A DNA stretch of 64,000 bases from Henriciella sp. (GTDB taxonomy: Bacteria > Pseudomonadota > Alphaproteobacteria > Caulobacterales > Hyphomonadaceae), in assembly GCA_013214545.1 (NCBI GenBank), contig JABSQB010000010.1, forward strand, positions 1-64,000. The letters are read 5' to 3'. How positions within the stretch are numbered: the first letter of the stretch is position 1; every line of letters starts with the position of its first letter. Shown here piece by piece: positions 32,566-42,524 of this stretch. Made by a program: the position numbers and the translations under genes. The notes below the pieces were generated by a model that saw nothing but the letters and a program-made list of their open reading frames with translations, ran no database searches and was not told the origin of the DNA.

Positions 32566-33995
32566 CCCGCGATCAGTTATTGGTCCGGCGCCGGCCGGGC
32601 GATCTGGAAACGCCGGTCTCGGCAATGTTGAAGCTGGGCGCTGACGAGCCCGGCAGCTTTCTGTTTGAGTCCATCCATGGCGGCGAGCGTCTTGGCCGGT
32701 ATTCCTTTATCGGGATGCACCCGCAGCGTTGGCTACGGATCTTGGACGGCGTCGGTGAGGAAAGCGTAGAGCGAGATTTCTCTGACGCCCAAAAACTCGA
32801 CCTGCCTGCGTTGGACGCGCTCCGGTCGTTTGCCGATCAAGGCCGCGCGGATGCTGATTCGCAAGAAGAGCTACCGCCGATGGCGAGCGGTGCGTTTGGC
32901 TATATCGGTTATGACTTCATCCAGCATGTCGAACCGGTTGCGATCACAAATCCGGATACGCTGAATGTGCCAGAGGCTTTATTGGTCATTCCCGGCGTGG
33001 TTCTGATCTTTGACCATCTCTACCAGGAACTGATCCTAGTCGGACGTCACGCGCCCGGTGACGAAGCGCGCGCGAATATCCTCCTAGACAAGGTCGAGAA
33101 CGCTCTGGAAAGTCCGCCGCCAATATCGCCGCGCGAAGGATCGAGCGAGGATCTGGAGTTTTCCTCCAACACCACGCAGGACCAGTATTTCGATATGGTC
33201 GATGCGGCTCGCGATTACATCAAAGCCGGTGATATCTTTCAGGTCGTTCCAAGCCAGCGATTCAGCGCGCCATACAAACGCAAGTCGATCAGCTTCTATC
33301 GCGCCCTTCGACGGCTCAATCCCTCCGCTTTCATGTTTCATATGAATCTGGGGGATGTCCGTTTGGTTGGGTCGAGCCCGGAAATCCTCGTCCGTGTCCG
33401 CGATGGCCGAGTTGCAATCCGTCCGATTGCAGGCACACGCCCCCGGTCCGGCGACCCGGTTGTTGATGCGGAACGCAAGGCTGACTTGCTCGCGGATCAA
33501 AAGGAGATTGCGGAGCATTTGATGCTGCTGGATCTTGGACGTAATGATGTCGGCCGCGTCGCAGCCTATGGCAGCGTCGAAGTGACGGAGCGTTTCATAG
33601 TCGAGCGCTATAGCCACGTCATGCACATCGTCTCACATGTCGAAGGCGATTTGCGTGAAGGGTTTTCTGCTGTCGATGCGCTGATTGCGGGCCTTCCGGC
33701 CGGAACCGTTTCTGGCGCTCCCAAGATCCGGGCCATGCAAATCATCGATGAGCTCGAACAGAACGCGCGCGGAATTTATGGTGGCGCGATTGGTTATTTT
33801 GGCTGGAACGGTGATCTCGATACATGCATTGCGCTGCGGACCGCCGTGCTAAAGGATGGACAGCTCCATATCCAGGCGGGTGGCGGCGTCGTCCTCGATT
33901 CCAATCCGCAATATGAGTTCGATGAAACCGTCCACAAAGCCAATGCTTTGAAGAAAGCCGCGGCGCTGGCAGCAAGTTATGAGTTTGATCAATGA
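32562..33995 (+). CDS. trpE: Anthranilate synthase component I
   Basis: 477 aa; IAGTRPRSGDPVVDAERKADLLADQKEIAEHLMLLDLGRNDVGRVA, GLPAGTVSGAPKIRAMQIIDELE. Confidence 0.97.
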   Translation: MTRDQLLVRRRPGDLETPVSAMLKLGADEPGSFLFESIHGGERLGRYSFIGMHPQRWLRILDGVGEESVERDFSDAQKLDLPALDALRSFADQGRADADSQEELPPMASGAFGYIGYDFIQHVEPVAITNPDTLNVPEALLVIPGVVLIFDHLYQELILVGRHAPGDEARANILLDKVENALESPPPISPREGSSEDLEFSSNTTQDQYFDMVDAARDYIKAGDIFQVVPSQRFSAPYKRKSISFYRALRRLNPSAFMFHMNLGDVRLVGSSPEILVRVRDGRVAIRPIAGTRPRSGDPVVDAERKADLLADQKEIAEHLMLLDLGRNDVGRVAAYGSVEVTERFIVERYSHVMHIVSHVEGDLREGFSAVDALIAGLPAGTVSGAPKIRAMQIIDELEQNARGIYGGAIGYFGWNGDLDTCIALRTAVLKDGQLHIQAGGGVVLDSNPQYEFDETVHKANALKKAAALAASYEFDQ

Positions 33996-34570
33996 GCGGC
34001 GCCAAACAGATCCTTGTCATCGATAATTATGACAGCTTCACCTGGAATCTCGTCCACTATCTGGAAGAGATCGGCGCACGCACACAGGTCATCCGCAACG
34101 ACGAGGTTTCCGCCGCTGCAGCCCTCGACATGAAGCCGGACGGAATTGTTCTTTCGCCAGGTCCATGCACCCCAAAAGAGGCGGGCATCTGCGTCGATGT
34201 GGTGCAGAAGGCTGCCAGTGATTTGCCGATCCTGGGCGTCTGCCTCGGCCATCAGAGCATTGGCGCGGCCGAAGGCGGCGATATCATCACCGCGCAAGAG
34301 ATCCGGCACGGAAAGATCAGCCAGATTCGACACGATAACGGCCCGCTGTTCCAGGGTCTGCCGGAAACCTATGACGTCGTGCGCTACCACTCGCTCTCAA
34401 TCAAACCGGAAAACTTGCCGGATACCCTGATAGCCGACGCGTTCACCGCGGACGGAGAGATCATGGCGGTGCGCCACACATCCCGTCCGGTTTTTGGCGT
34501 ACAGTTTCATCCGGAGAGCATACTCACCGAACACGGCCACGCTCTGCTCAAAAACTGGCTAAATATCTAG
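33992..34570 (+). CDS. trpG: Anthranilate synthase component II (glutamine amidotransferase)
   Basis: 192 aa; VIDNYDSFTWNLVHYLEEIGA, LGVCLGHQSIG, GVQFHPESILTEHG. Confidence 0.97.
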   Translation: MSGAKQILVIDNYDSFTWNLVHYLEEIGARTQVIRNDEVSAAAALDMKPDGIVLSPGPCTPKEAGICVDVVQKAASDLPILGVCLGHQSIGAAEGGDIITAQEIRHGKISQIRHDNGPLFQGLPETYDVVRYHSLSIKPENLPDTLIADAFTADGEIMAVRHTSRPVFGVQFHPESILTEHGHALLKNWLNI

Positions 34571-35005
34571 ATCCAGATCAGCCTCTAGCTCCTCCATTCC
34601 AGACTCGCCCACCGCTTGAGCGATGGACGCTGCCTCGCCTTTGCGCAGCGGGAATTTCAGGAAGTGCTTGAACACGATGTAGGCCATACCCAGCATCACC
34701 GCCGCGGCAGCACCGGCCTCAACCTGAGGCAGCATCTCGACCTCTGCACCGTTGAGGAACGGGTTCACAGCAACCCACCCTAAGAGACCTGCCATCGCGA
34801 CCTGCATCAGCGTATAGAAAGAGCGATACAGAAACTCGAAGATCGGCTGGAAGAAACGCTGAATCGCGATCGCGATGCGCTTGAGGAATCCACCGATGAT
34901 CCTTAGCAGTTTCAGAAGCGGACGCCCCAAAAACCAAAGCAGGATCCAAAATCCTGCAATTATGCTCGCATTTCCAAGCGGCCACACAACAGCGTCTGCT
35001 GGCAT
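34559..35005 (-). CDS. Hypothetical membrane protein
   Basis: Start at 35005 or 35020; several hydrophobic segments; convergent 12-nt 3' overlap with trpG. Confidence 0.6.
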   Translation of the reverse strand: MPADAVVWPLGNASIIAGFWILLWFLGRPLLKLLRIIGGFLKRIAIAIQRFFQPIFEFLYRSFYTLMQVAMAGLLGWVAVNPFLNGAEVEMLPQVEAGAAAAVMLGMAYIVFKHFLKFPLRKGEAASIAQAVGESGMEELEADLDLDI

Positions 35006-35107
35006 GATCTCTCTCCCCAATCATTCATTAACTGCGCGTAATGTTACCGCACTATCGGCACAAAACTGGAGAGGAGGCAAATTTACGGCTGTATACCGGG
35101 CACGCTG

Positions 35108-35707
35108 TTAGACATCGAGGCTGAAATTATCGCCGGGTTCGACCAAGGGCCAACGCCGCCAGGTGCTGATTGAAATCGGTGCTTTCAGATCTATCAGGCG
35201 ACGCTCAGACAGGTCCCAGCCACCCGTGCGCAGCACATCATCAACCGTGGTCTTTCGATCGCAGGCTGCGAGCAATTTCAGCCCGTCTTGTATGGCGATG
35301 CTTTCGGCGCGGCACACATGAAGCACGTTGAGCCCGTTCTCCATGAAGTGCTCCAGCGTGGTTTGCCCACCATTAACGGCGACCTTTCCGCCGGCCGACG
35401 CCACCATTCTGAGTATATTCTCGAGAGACATTGTTGCCGGGTTCCACCACCAGCCGCCTTCCTTGTGCTCAAGCGCGGTCACGCTGCGGGTAAGGATGGT
35501 CCGGACGCGGCCCTTCGCGTTGGGAATGCTATCATGCGCGCGGTGCCCCATGATCACCGCCGCGCAGGCATCCAGCTCGGCTTGAAACTTTTTGCTGTCG
35601 ATCGCATATTGAAGCGCATCCGGTATCTCGCCCAGACTGGTGGCAATACAATCATTGCGACACGTCATGGCAAAGCCGTGCAACTCCCACGTCTCCGTCT
35701 CGCTCAT
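35108..35707 (-). CDS. Dihydrofolate reductase-like (RibD C-terminal-like) protein
   Basis: 199 aa; AVIMGHRAHDSIPNAKGRVRTILTRS resembles DHFR VMGRxTxxSI..GR..ILSR; KVAVNGGQTTLEHFMENG resembles the xxGG motif. Confidence 0.55.
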   Translation of the reverse strand: MSETETWELHGFAMTCRNDCIATSLGEIPDALQYAIDSKKFQAELDACAAVIMGHRAHDSIPNAKGRVRTILTRSVTALEHKEGGWWWNPATMSLENILRMVASAGGKVAVNGGQTTLEHFMENGLNVLHVCRAESIAIQDGLKLLAACDRKTTVDDVLRTGGWDLSERRLIDLKAPISISTWRRWPLVEPGDNFSLDV

Positions 35708-35794
35708 CCTATTGTTCCCCTCACTTCAGCCGTGCTCGGAATAACGCTCAAAACCCCCTAGGCACAAAAAGACACTGCTTTATACCGGCCAATC

Positions 35795-36832
35795 ATGACC
35801 ACACACTCAATATCTGCAAGCTTGAAATTGCTTGCCGCCGGACAATCGCTTTCTGCGGCAGACCTGGAAGAGACATTTGGCGCGATCCTGTCGGGCGATG
35901 TCCCACCAGAACAGATCGGAGCCTTTCTGATGGGGCTCGCCGTCCGCGGAGAAACCGGATCTGAGCTGCTCGCTGGAGCCAAAACACTGCGCGCCAATGC
36001 CCGCAAGATCGACTTGGCGGGCCCCACGCTCGACACGTGCGGCACGGGCGGCCTTGGCTGGACCAGCCTCAACACATCGACCGCGAGCGCAATTGTCATC
36101 GCAGCGGCAGGCGGCCGCGTCGCGAAGCACGGCAATCGCTCGATCCCACCTAAGACGGGCAGCGCTGACGTGCTCGAAGCGCTTGGTGTGGAGCTCGACC
36201 TTACCGAGTCCAGGTTTCGCGAATGTGTAGATCAAGCAGGTGTCGGATTCTTGTTCGCGCGGTCGCATCACAGCGCCATGCGCCACGTCGCGCCGGTAAG
36301 AGCCAGCCTCGGCATTCGAACGATTTTCAACCTTCTAGGTCCCCTTTCCAACCCGGCGTCAGCGACCCATCAGGTGCTGGGCGTCAACGAAGCGCGCTGG
36401 TTGTCACCAATGGCAGAGGCTTTGCGCGATCTCGGTATTACGCGGGCATGGGTGGTACACGGCAGTGATTCGGATGGTACCGTCATTGATGAGCTATCAA
36501 TCGCAGGCGAAACCCAAATCATCGAGGTGAAAGGCGGCCAACTGACTGAACTCACCATCGTGCCCGAAGATGCGGGATTGTCGCGCAATCGATTAAGCTC
36601 GCTGGCAGGCGGGCCACCAGAAGAGAACGCGATCGCTATTCGAGAATTGCTTGACGGTCGCCCTGGCCCCTTCCGCGACGCCGTGACGCTGAACGCCGCA
36701 GCTGGATTGCACGTCCTGGGTCTTGCGAGTGACTTGAAAAGCGGCGCCGCCAAAGCCGAACAGGTGATCGAATCTGGCGTAGCAGCGGAAACGCTAAAAT
36801 CGCTCGCTGCAGCGTCCAGAGGCCAAGCCTGA
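35795..36832 (+). CDS. trpD: Anthranilate phosphoribosyltransferase
   Basis: 345 aa; DTCGTGGLGWTSLNTSTASAIVIAAAGGRVAKHGNRSIPPKTGSADVLEALG. Confidence 0.97.
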   Translation: MTTHSISASLKLLAAGQSLSAADLEETFGAILSGDVPPEQIGAFLMGLAVRGETGSELLAGAKTLRANARKIDLAGPTLDTCGTGGLGWTSLNTSTASAIVIAAAGGRVAKHGNRSIPPKTGSADVLEALGVELDLTESRFRECVDQAGVGFLFARSHHSAMRHVAPVRASLGIRTIFNLLGPLSNPASATHQVLGVNEARWLSPMAEALRDLGITRAWVVHGSDSDGTVIDELSIAGETQIIEVKGGQLTELTIVPEDAGLSRNRLSSLAGGPPEENAIAIRELLDGRPGPFRDAVTLNAAAGLHVLGLASDLKSGAAKAEQVIESGVAAETLKSLAAASRGQA

Positions 36833-37626
36833 TGCCCACGGCCCTGGATCGCATCATTGCCTACAAGCATGACGAAGTTGCCGCACTCAAGCGCGAATGC
36901 AGCGAGCAGGATTTTTTGTCTCAAGCGAAGACGCAGCCTGCGCCGCGCGGTTTTGCCCGCCGCTTGAGTGAGATTGCCGACAGCGGTAAGAACGCTCTGA
37001 TTTGCGAAATGAAGCGCAAGAGCCCTAGTGCAGGAGAAATCCTGCCTGGTGCCGATCCGCGCGACATCGCGGCGCAGTATGAACGCGGTGGCGCAGCTTG
37101 CTTGTCCGTCTTGACCGATGGCCCGAGTTTCGGCGGCAATCTCGAAGATTTTGCTGCCATCCGGACCGCGGTCGCCCTGCCTATGCTGCGCAAGGACTTC
37201 ATGGTCGACACGATCCAGGTCGCGGAAGCGCGCGCGCATGGCGCGGATGCGGTCTTGGTCATCATGTCATGCTCTGATGACGCTTTGGCGCTGGACCTCA
37301 CCCAAGCGGCCTTGGCCCTTGGTATGGACGCGCTGATTGAGACGCATGATGCAGATGAGATCGAACGCGCGCTCGCGCTCCCATCCCCGCTGATCGGGAT
37401 CAATAATCGCGATCTGAAAATCATGAAGACGGATCTGGCCACGAGCGAAACTTTGGCCGATTTGATTCCTGATGATCGAGATTTCGTCTCTGAAAGCGGC
37501 ATTAGCGAACCGCAAGATATTGCTCGATTGCGAAAAACCGGCGCGCGTCGTTTTCTGATCGGGGAAAGCCTGATGAAGCGTCCTGATCGCGAACAACACG
37601 TGACTGCCTTGCGCCGCGCGCAATAA
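36832..37626 (+). CDS. trpC: Indole-3-glycerol phosphate synthase
   Basis: 264 aa; CEMKRKSPSAGEILPGADPRDIAAQYERGGAACLSVLTDGPSFGG...LPMLRKDFMVD; starts at TGATG overlap with trpD. Confidence 0.97.
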   Translation: MPTALDRIIAYKHDEVAALKRECSEQDFLSQAKTQPAPRGFARRLSEIADSGKNALICEMKRKSPSAGEILPGADPRDIAAQYERGGAACLSVLTDGPSFGGNLEDFAAIRTAVALPMLRKDFMVDTIQVAEARAHGADAVLVIMSCSDDALALDLTQAALALGMDALIETHDADEIERALALPSPLIGINNRDLKIMKTDLATSETLADLIPDDRDFVSESGISEPQDIARLRKTGARRFLIGESLMKRPDREQHVTALRRAQ

Positions 37627-38153
37627 TGTTCAGCCTGCGCAGATTTGAGAAGAGCGATATACGCGATCTGTTCACCTGGTTCGAAACAGAGCGCGAGGCT
37701 CTGCAGTGGGCTGGTGCCGCGCTCTCTTGGCCGTTGCGACGCTCTGAACTTATCGATCTTATCAAGCAACATCGCGGGCCTGAACCGACGAGAGAGGTCT
37801 GGGCCGTGATGCGCGGGGAAGACATGATTGGGCATTTCCAGATCGGCCTCAATCGTCGCCTACGGACTGCGGGCCTAGGTCGGATCGCGCTCGCACCTCC
37901 TTTCAGAGGTCAGAGCCTCTCGGCGCCGCTGATGAATCTCATCCTTGGGCAAGCCTTTTCGCATGATTGGGTGCATCGCGCCGACCTGTTGGTTTACAGC
38001 CACAATCACGCCGCCATTCGCGCTTATGAGCACGCTGGCTTTGTCCACGAAGGCACGCGCCGGGAATCGACGCCCATCGGGGACGAAATCTGGAACAGCC
38101 ATATGATGAGTCTCCTAAGACGCGAATTTGACAAAAGAACAGAACGAGAATAA
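37626..38153 (+). CDS. GNAT family N-acetyltransferase
   Basis: 175 aa; [28 protein letters not shown]...[32 protein letters not shown] overlap with trpC. Confidence 0.9.
   Translation: MFSLRRFEKSDIRDLFTWFETEREALQWAGAALSWPLRRSELIDLIKQHRGPEPTREVWAVMRGEDMIGHFQIGLNRRLRTAGLGRIALAPPFRGQSLSAPLMNLILGQAFSHDWVHRADLLVYSHNHAAIRAYEHAGFVHEGTRRESTPIGDEIWNSHMMSLLRREFDKRTERE
38137..38151. promoter_or_regulatory. Candidate LexA (SOS) box, GAAC-N7-GAAT
   Basis: GAACAGAACGAGAAT, one mismatch to alphaproteobacterial GAAC-N7-GAAC; about 40 bp upstream of lexA, overlapping the GNAT stop codon. Confidence 0.35.
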
Positions 38154-38191
38154 ACATAACAGGAACAGATTTGATTTCCTGGAGGAATTCC

Positions 38192-38869
38192 GTGCTCACA
38201 ACCAAGCAAAAAGAGCTGCTTCTCTTTATTCACGAACGGATTAAGGCCGATGGCGTTTCTCCCTCTTTCGATGAGATGAAGGAAGCCTTGAACCTGGCCT
38301 CGAAATCAGGGATTCACCGCCTGATTGTTGCGCTGGAAGAGCGCGGCTTCATCCGTCGGCTCGCCAATCGAGCGCGAGCGCTGGAAGTCCTAAAGATGCC
38401 AGATTCAGCAACGCCTGCTGCACCCCCACGCGGGCGCCAGACCTTCCGACCGAGTGTAGTCGGCTCCAAAACACCGGAAATGGGCCGCAACACCATTCCA
38501 GTACTTGGACGGATCGCTGCCGGGGTGCCGATTACTGCCATCCAGAATGAAGTCGACCGGGTCACTCCACCTGAAGAATATGCCGACAGCGACGCGCACT
38601 ACGCGCTGGAAGTCAAAGGCGATTCAATGATCGAAGCTGGCATTCTCGATGGCGATATCGTCATTCTTCGGCGCACCGACAGCGCCAATTCAGGTGACAT
38701 TGTTGTCGCCCTGATCGATGACGAGGAAGCGACACTGAAGCGCCTGCGCAAGAAAGGCGAATCGGTCGCGCTGGAAGCGGCCAACCCGGCTTACGAAACG
38801 CGGATTTTCGGCCCCGACCGGGTTCGGGTACAGGGCCAACTGGTGGCACTGATCCGGAAGTACGAATAG
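38192..38869 (+). CDS. lexA: LexA repressor
   Basis: GTG start at 38192 preceded by [44 protein letters not shown]; cleavage site IAAGVP; catalytic [14 protein letters not shown] and ATLKRLRK. Confidence 0.95.
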   Translation: MLTTKQKELLLFIHERIKADGVSPSFDEMKEALNLASKSGIHRLIVALEERGFIRRLANRARALEVLKMPDSATPAAPPRGRQTFRPSVVGSKTPEMGRNTIPVLGRIAAGVPITAIQNEVDRVTPPEEYADSDAHYALEVKGDSMIEAGILDGDIVILRRTDSANSGDIVVALIDDEEATLKRLRKKGESVALEAANPAYETRIFGPDRVRVQGQLVALIRKYE

Positions 38870-38899
38870 GTTAGCGCTGCGCCGCACATGGCGCGTGTA

Positions 38900-40936
38900 T
38901 CAACATCTACACCAGGGCCGACTATCACAAGCTAGCTTCTCGCGTTTCACCAGCGCGCCGCCTCGCCGTTCCAGGGTGATCCCATTCTCGCGGATGACAG
39001 CGGCCCAAAGCACTAGGTTCGAGGCGGCAAACTGCGAGCACGCCTCCAAGCGCGAGCGCGAGAGAATGATGTCGGCGGCCTCATATTCAACGCAGGAGAT
39101 GCTTGCAGCGTCCGGAACCAACAGAACCTGTTGATCTCGCAGCCTGAGCCTACAACCCTTTTCGGTCCGGCACGCAGCGTCAATGGCGAGATCCGAAAAG
39201 CGAAGCGGTCCGAGACCGCTCCCATCGACAAACGCGACCCGTTGAACCTCGCCCCAGCCCTGCTCAAGATAGACGTCCCCTGAAGGCGCCCAATGGAGGC
39301 GGTCGCGGGGTGATGCCGCCCAGAAAACGAAGGCCAGTAGCGCAAAAGCAATGGCGCTATAGGTCCGCGTTCGACCCACATCGAAGACACAGCCGGTGAT
39401 CAGTGTGGATGCAAACAAAGCAAGGCTAATCGCCGGCAGTTGTGGCAATCGGACGCCGTCCAACAATCGCCACCCACTCGCGGCATGCGCGATCGCCAAT
39501 ATCCACTCCAGCGACAGTCCGAACCCGCGCAGAGCCAGGCCATCCAGCCCTAGCGGTGCGAGCATAAGCGCCATCGCGGCGAGCGGCGCGCTGAATAGGC
39601 TGATGATGGGCATCGCCGAGACATTTGCGATCACACCCATCCCAGCGACGCGGTCAAAATGATAGAGCGCAAAGGGCATGGTCGCGAGGCTGGTGACACC
39701 AGACGTTATGAGCAGTGATTTCAGCCAGAAGCCTAGCCCTCGCGAAGCGATGGCCGACTGCTCGCGCCGCCTCTGCCAGCTCTCATAGGTCGAGATCAGC
39801 ACCAATGTCGCTGCAAACGACATCTGAAACCCGGGAGAAAGGACACTCCAGGGCGCCAGGATTATGATCACCATCATCGCGATCGCGAGCGAGCGCTGCG
39901 TCAGCGCCGCGCGGTCAACCAGGACCGCACCGAAAAAGATGACTGCCATGGCGAACGCGCGCTGCGTCGAGACGCTCGCACCCGAGATGATGAGGTACAG
40001 CCCGCAAATAAAAATTGCAGCCGCCGCGGCGGGCTTCTTAACCGGCCACCGCAAGGCAATCGGCTCAATCAAGGCCAGTCCGCGCCAAACAATGACGAAC
40101 ACCAAGCCGCCCACAATACCGATATGCAAGCCGGAAATGGCCAGCAGGTGCGCTAAACCTGCACCGCGTAGCGCGTCCTGATCGGCCGCGGACAAGTAGC
40201 TTCGATCCCCGGACGCCAAAGCCGCCGCAAGGCCGCCAGCACGCTCACCGGCCTTCGTGCGGACATGCCGCGCCAATTGCCTTCGAGCTTTACCCACACG
40301 CAACTCGCTAGATCTAAGCCAGCCTGTCGGCGGTCCGAGCGCCCCGCCCTGACAGCGCCCCTGGATATAGCCCACGCCGCCTAGGCCGCGATACCAGGCT
40401 TGCCGATTGAACGGGTAGTCGCCTTCGATAACGGGCATGGGTGGTGGCCGCAGGACGGCCCAGCAACGCACAAAACGGCCCGGTTCTGTTTCGAACCGCG
40501 CAATATGCGTCAATCGCACTAGTTCGGGTGTTTGCTCAGCCGGTAATTGGTCAATCGCATGAACTCGTAGCACCACCCTAACCCCGCGTTTGGCCGGTTG
40601 GACAGCCGTCACCCAACCTTCGACCAGAACCGGCCCGGTGGGTGAGGCGATCTGGGTGTGGGAGAGCAGCTGGGTCGCGGCGCCGCCCGCCAACGCACCT
40701 AGCGCTGCGGAGAATGCCACCAATGCAACCGCGAAGACGCCCGTCGATCGCGCGAAACTGGCGCTCAGCCAGACGCAACCGCCACTGATGACTGAGATCA
40801 ACACCAGCGCAGCAAATGGCGGCTCGAAATCGATTGAGAAGTAGATAATCGCCCCGACCAACATGCCGAGGGCGAAGTAAGACGGGAGGCGCTCGCGCGA
40901 GGTGAACTGCAATAAGGACGACGGAAAACGTCGCAT
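38900..40936 (-). CDS. comEC: ComEC/Rec2 family competence/DNA-uptake channel protein
   Basis: Start MRRFPSSLLQ at 40936; LRGAGLAHLLAISGLHIGIVGGLVFVIVWRGLAL, SGASVSTQRAFAMAVIFFGAVLVDR. Confidence 0.9.
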   Translation of the reverse strand: MRRFPSSLLQFTSRERLPSYFALGMLVGAIIYFSIDFEPPFAALVLISVISGGCVWLSASFARSTGVFAVALVAFSAALGALAGGAATQLLSHTQIASPTGPVLVEGWVTAVQPAKRGVRVVLRVHAIDQLPAEQTPELVRLTHIARFETEPGRFVRCWAVLRPPPMPVIEGDYPFNRQAWYRGLGGVGYIQGRCQGGALGPPTGWLRSSELRVGKARRQLARHVRTKAGERAGGLAAALASGDRSYLSAADQDALRGAGLAHLLAISGLHIGIVGGLVFVIVWRGLALIEPIALRWPVKKPAAAAAIFICGLYLIISGASVSTQRAFAMAVIFFGAVLVDRAALTQRSLAIAMMVIIILAPWSVLSPGFQMSFAATLVLISTYESWQRRREQSAIASRGLGFWLKSLLITSGVTSLATMPFALYHFDRVAGMGVIANVSAMPIISLFSAPLAAMALMLAPLGLDGLALRGFGLSLEWILAIAHAASGWRLLDGVRLPQLPAISLALFASTLITGCVFDVGRTRTYSAIAFALLAFVFWAASPRDRLHWAPSGDVYLEQGWGEVQRVAFVDGSGLGPLRFSDLAIDAACRTEKGCRLRLRDQQVLLVPDAASISCVEYEAADIILSRSRLEACSQFAASNLVLWAAVIRENGITLERRGGALVKREKLACDSRPWCRC

Positions 40937-41027
40937 CTTTCCTCCCACCCCTTGCGAAACTGTAACAGAGCGTGTTGAAGCGGGGAAGATTCGTCCCAAG
41001 TGTTCTATCAATCACTGAAAGCCGTCG

Positions 41028-42497
41028 ATGACTGTCGTTACTCGCTTTGCCCCTTCCCCGACTGGCATGCTGCATATTGGCGGCGCACGAACGGCCCTCT
41101 TCAACTATCTTTTCGCTAAGCGACACGGTGGCAAATTCCTGCTTCGTGTTGAGGACACTGACAAAGCGCGTTCAACCGATGAAGCCACGCAAGCCATTCT
41201 TGATGGCATGAGTTGGCTCACCCTGAACGCCGATGAAGAGCCTGTTTTTCAAAGCAAAAATGCCGCGCGGCACGTGGAATGCGCGGAGCAGATGATCGCA
41301 AATGGCAAAGCCTTCAAGTGCTATGCCACCCCTGAAGAACTGCAGGCACGGCGCGAGGCTGGGGAAGCCAAACGCGCACAGGGCAAGCAAGAGGGACTTA
41401 GCGAAGCTGATCGCAACGGCCTTCTCGCCGAGGCGAATGAGCTGCTCGCACCTTATCGCTCCCCCTGGCGTGATGGCGGCGATCCGCCGGTGCCAGATGC
41501 ACCATTCACGGTACGACTACGCGCCCCGGATGATGAGGAAATCGCGGTTTCAGACCATGTTCAGGGCGATGTGACGCTGAAAACGCGAGAGATTGATGAT
41601 CTCATCCTGCTGCGCGCCGATGGCACTCCGACCTACATGCTCGCGGTCGTTGTTGATGACCATGATATGGGCGTCACGCATGTCATCCGCGGTGATGACC
41701 ATTTCCGCAACACGTTCCGCCAATTGCCAATTTTCGCAGCCATGGGCTGGGATATCCCGGAATTTGCCCATGTTCCGATGATCCACGGTTCCGACGGCGC
41801 CAAATTGTCGAAACGCCACGGCGCGCTGTCGACGCTTGCCTATCGCGATATGGGCTATTTGCCGGAAGCGATGAATTCCTATCTCGTTCGACTCGGTTGG
41901 AGCCATGGCGACCAGGAAGTGTTCACCCTGGGCGAAGCGGCCGCGGTTTTCGACCTCGCCGGGATCAACAAGGCCCCGGGACGCCTTGATCTGGAGAAGC
42001 TCGGCGACGTCAACGCACACTTTATGCGGAATACCGACGCAGCCCGCCTGATGGCGCTTTTAGAGCCTGAAATCGAGAAGCTTACGACTCTTGATGTGGG
42101 TCTGACTGAGCGCCTGCAGCATGCTTTGCCAACCTTGAAGGAACGCGGTCAAACCCTGCCAGAACTGGCTGAATCCTGCCGTTTCCTTTGGGATAGCAAT
42201 GCTGAAAACCTCAACAAAAAGGCCCGTAAAGCCTTACGCGAGGACGGGATCAAACGGTTATCAGAACTCCGTGAAGCACTAGACGGCGCGGATTCTTGGA
42301 CTATTGAAGCATTGCAGGGTGTTCTGGACGCTTATTGTGCAGCGCACACACTCTCCATGGGACAGGTAGGCCCGCCGCTGCGAGCCGCGCTGACCGGAGG
42401 TCTGCCAGCGCCAGATCTCGCGCCCGTTATGTATTGGCTGGGCCGCGATGAAGTTTTGGCACGAATAGAGAAACATTTGCCTGCCACGGGTAGGTGA
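41028..42497 (+). CDS. gltX: Glutamyl-tRNA synthetase
   Basis: 489 aa; FAPSPTGMLHIGGARTALFNYLFAK; DGAKLSKRHGALST. Confidence 0.97.
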   Translation: MTVVTRFAPSPTGMLHIGGARTALFNYLFAKRHGGKFLLRVEDTDKARSTDEATQAILDGMSWLTLNADEEPVFQSKNAARHVECAEQMIANGKAFKCYATPEELQARREAGEAKRAQGKQEGLSEADRNGLLAEANELLAPYRSPWRDGGDPPVPDAPFTVRLRAPDDEEIAVSDHVQGDVTLKTREIDDLILLRADGTPTYMLAVVVDDHDMGVTHVIRGDDHFRNTFRQLPIFAAMGWDIPEFAHVPMIHGSDGAKLSKRHGALSTLAYRDMGYLPEAMNSYLVRLGWSHGDQEVFTLGEAAAVFDLAGINKAPGRLDLEKLGDVNAHFMRNTDAARLMALLEPEIEKLTTLDVGLTERLQHALPTLKERGQTLPELAESCRFLWDSNAENLNKKARKALREDGIKRLSELREALDGADSWTIEALQGVLDAYCAAHTLSMGQVGPPLRAALTGGLPAPDLAPVMYWLGRDEVLARIEKHLPATGR

Positions 42498-42524
42498 GAG
42501 AACGGAAATTGCGAGAGGGCTGAG

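Noticed and set aside
38870-38900. GCGCC-GCACAT-GGCGC hairpin between lexA and comEC
   Set aside because: Short stem without T-tract; could be chance in GC-rich DNA.
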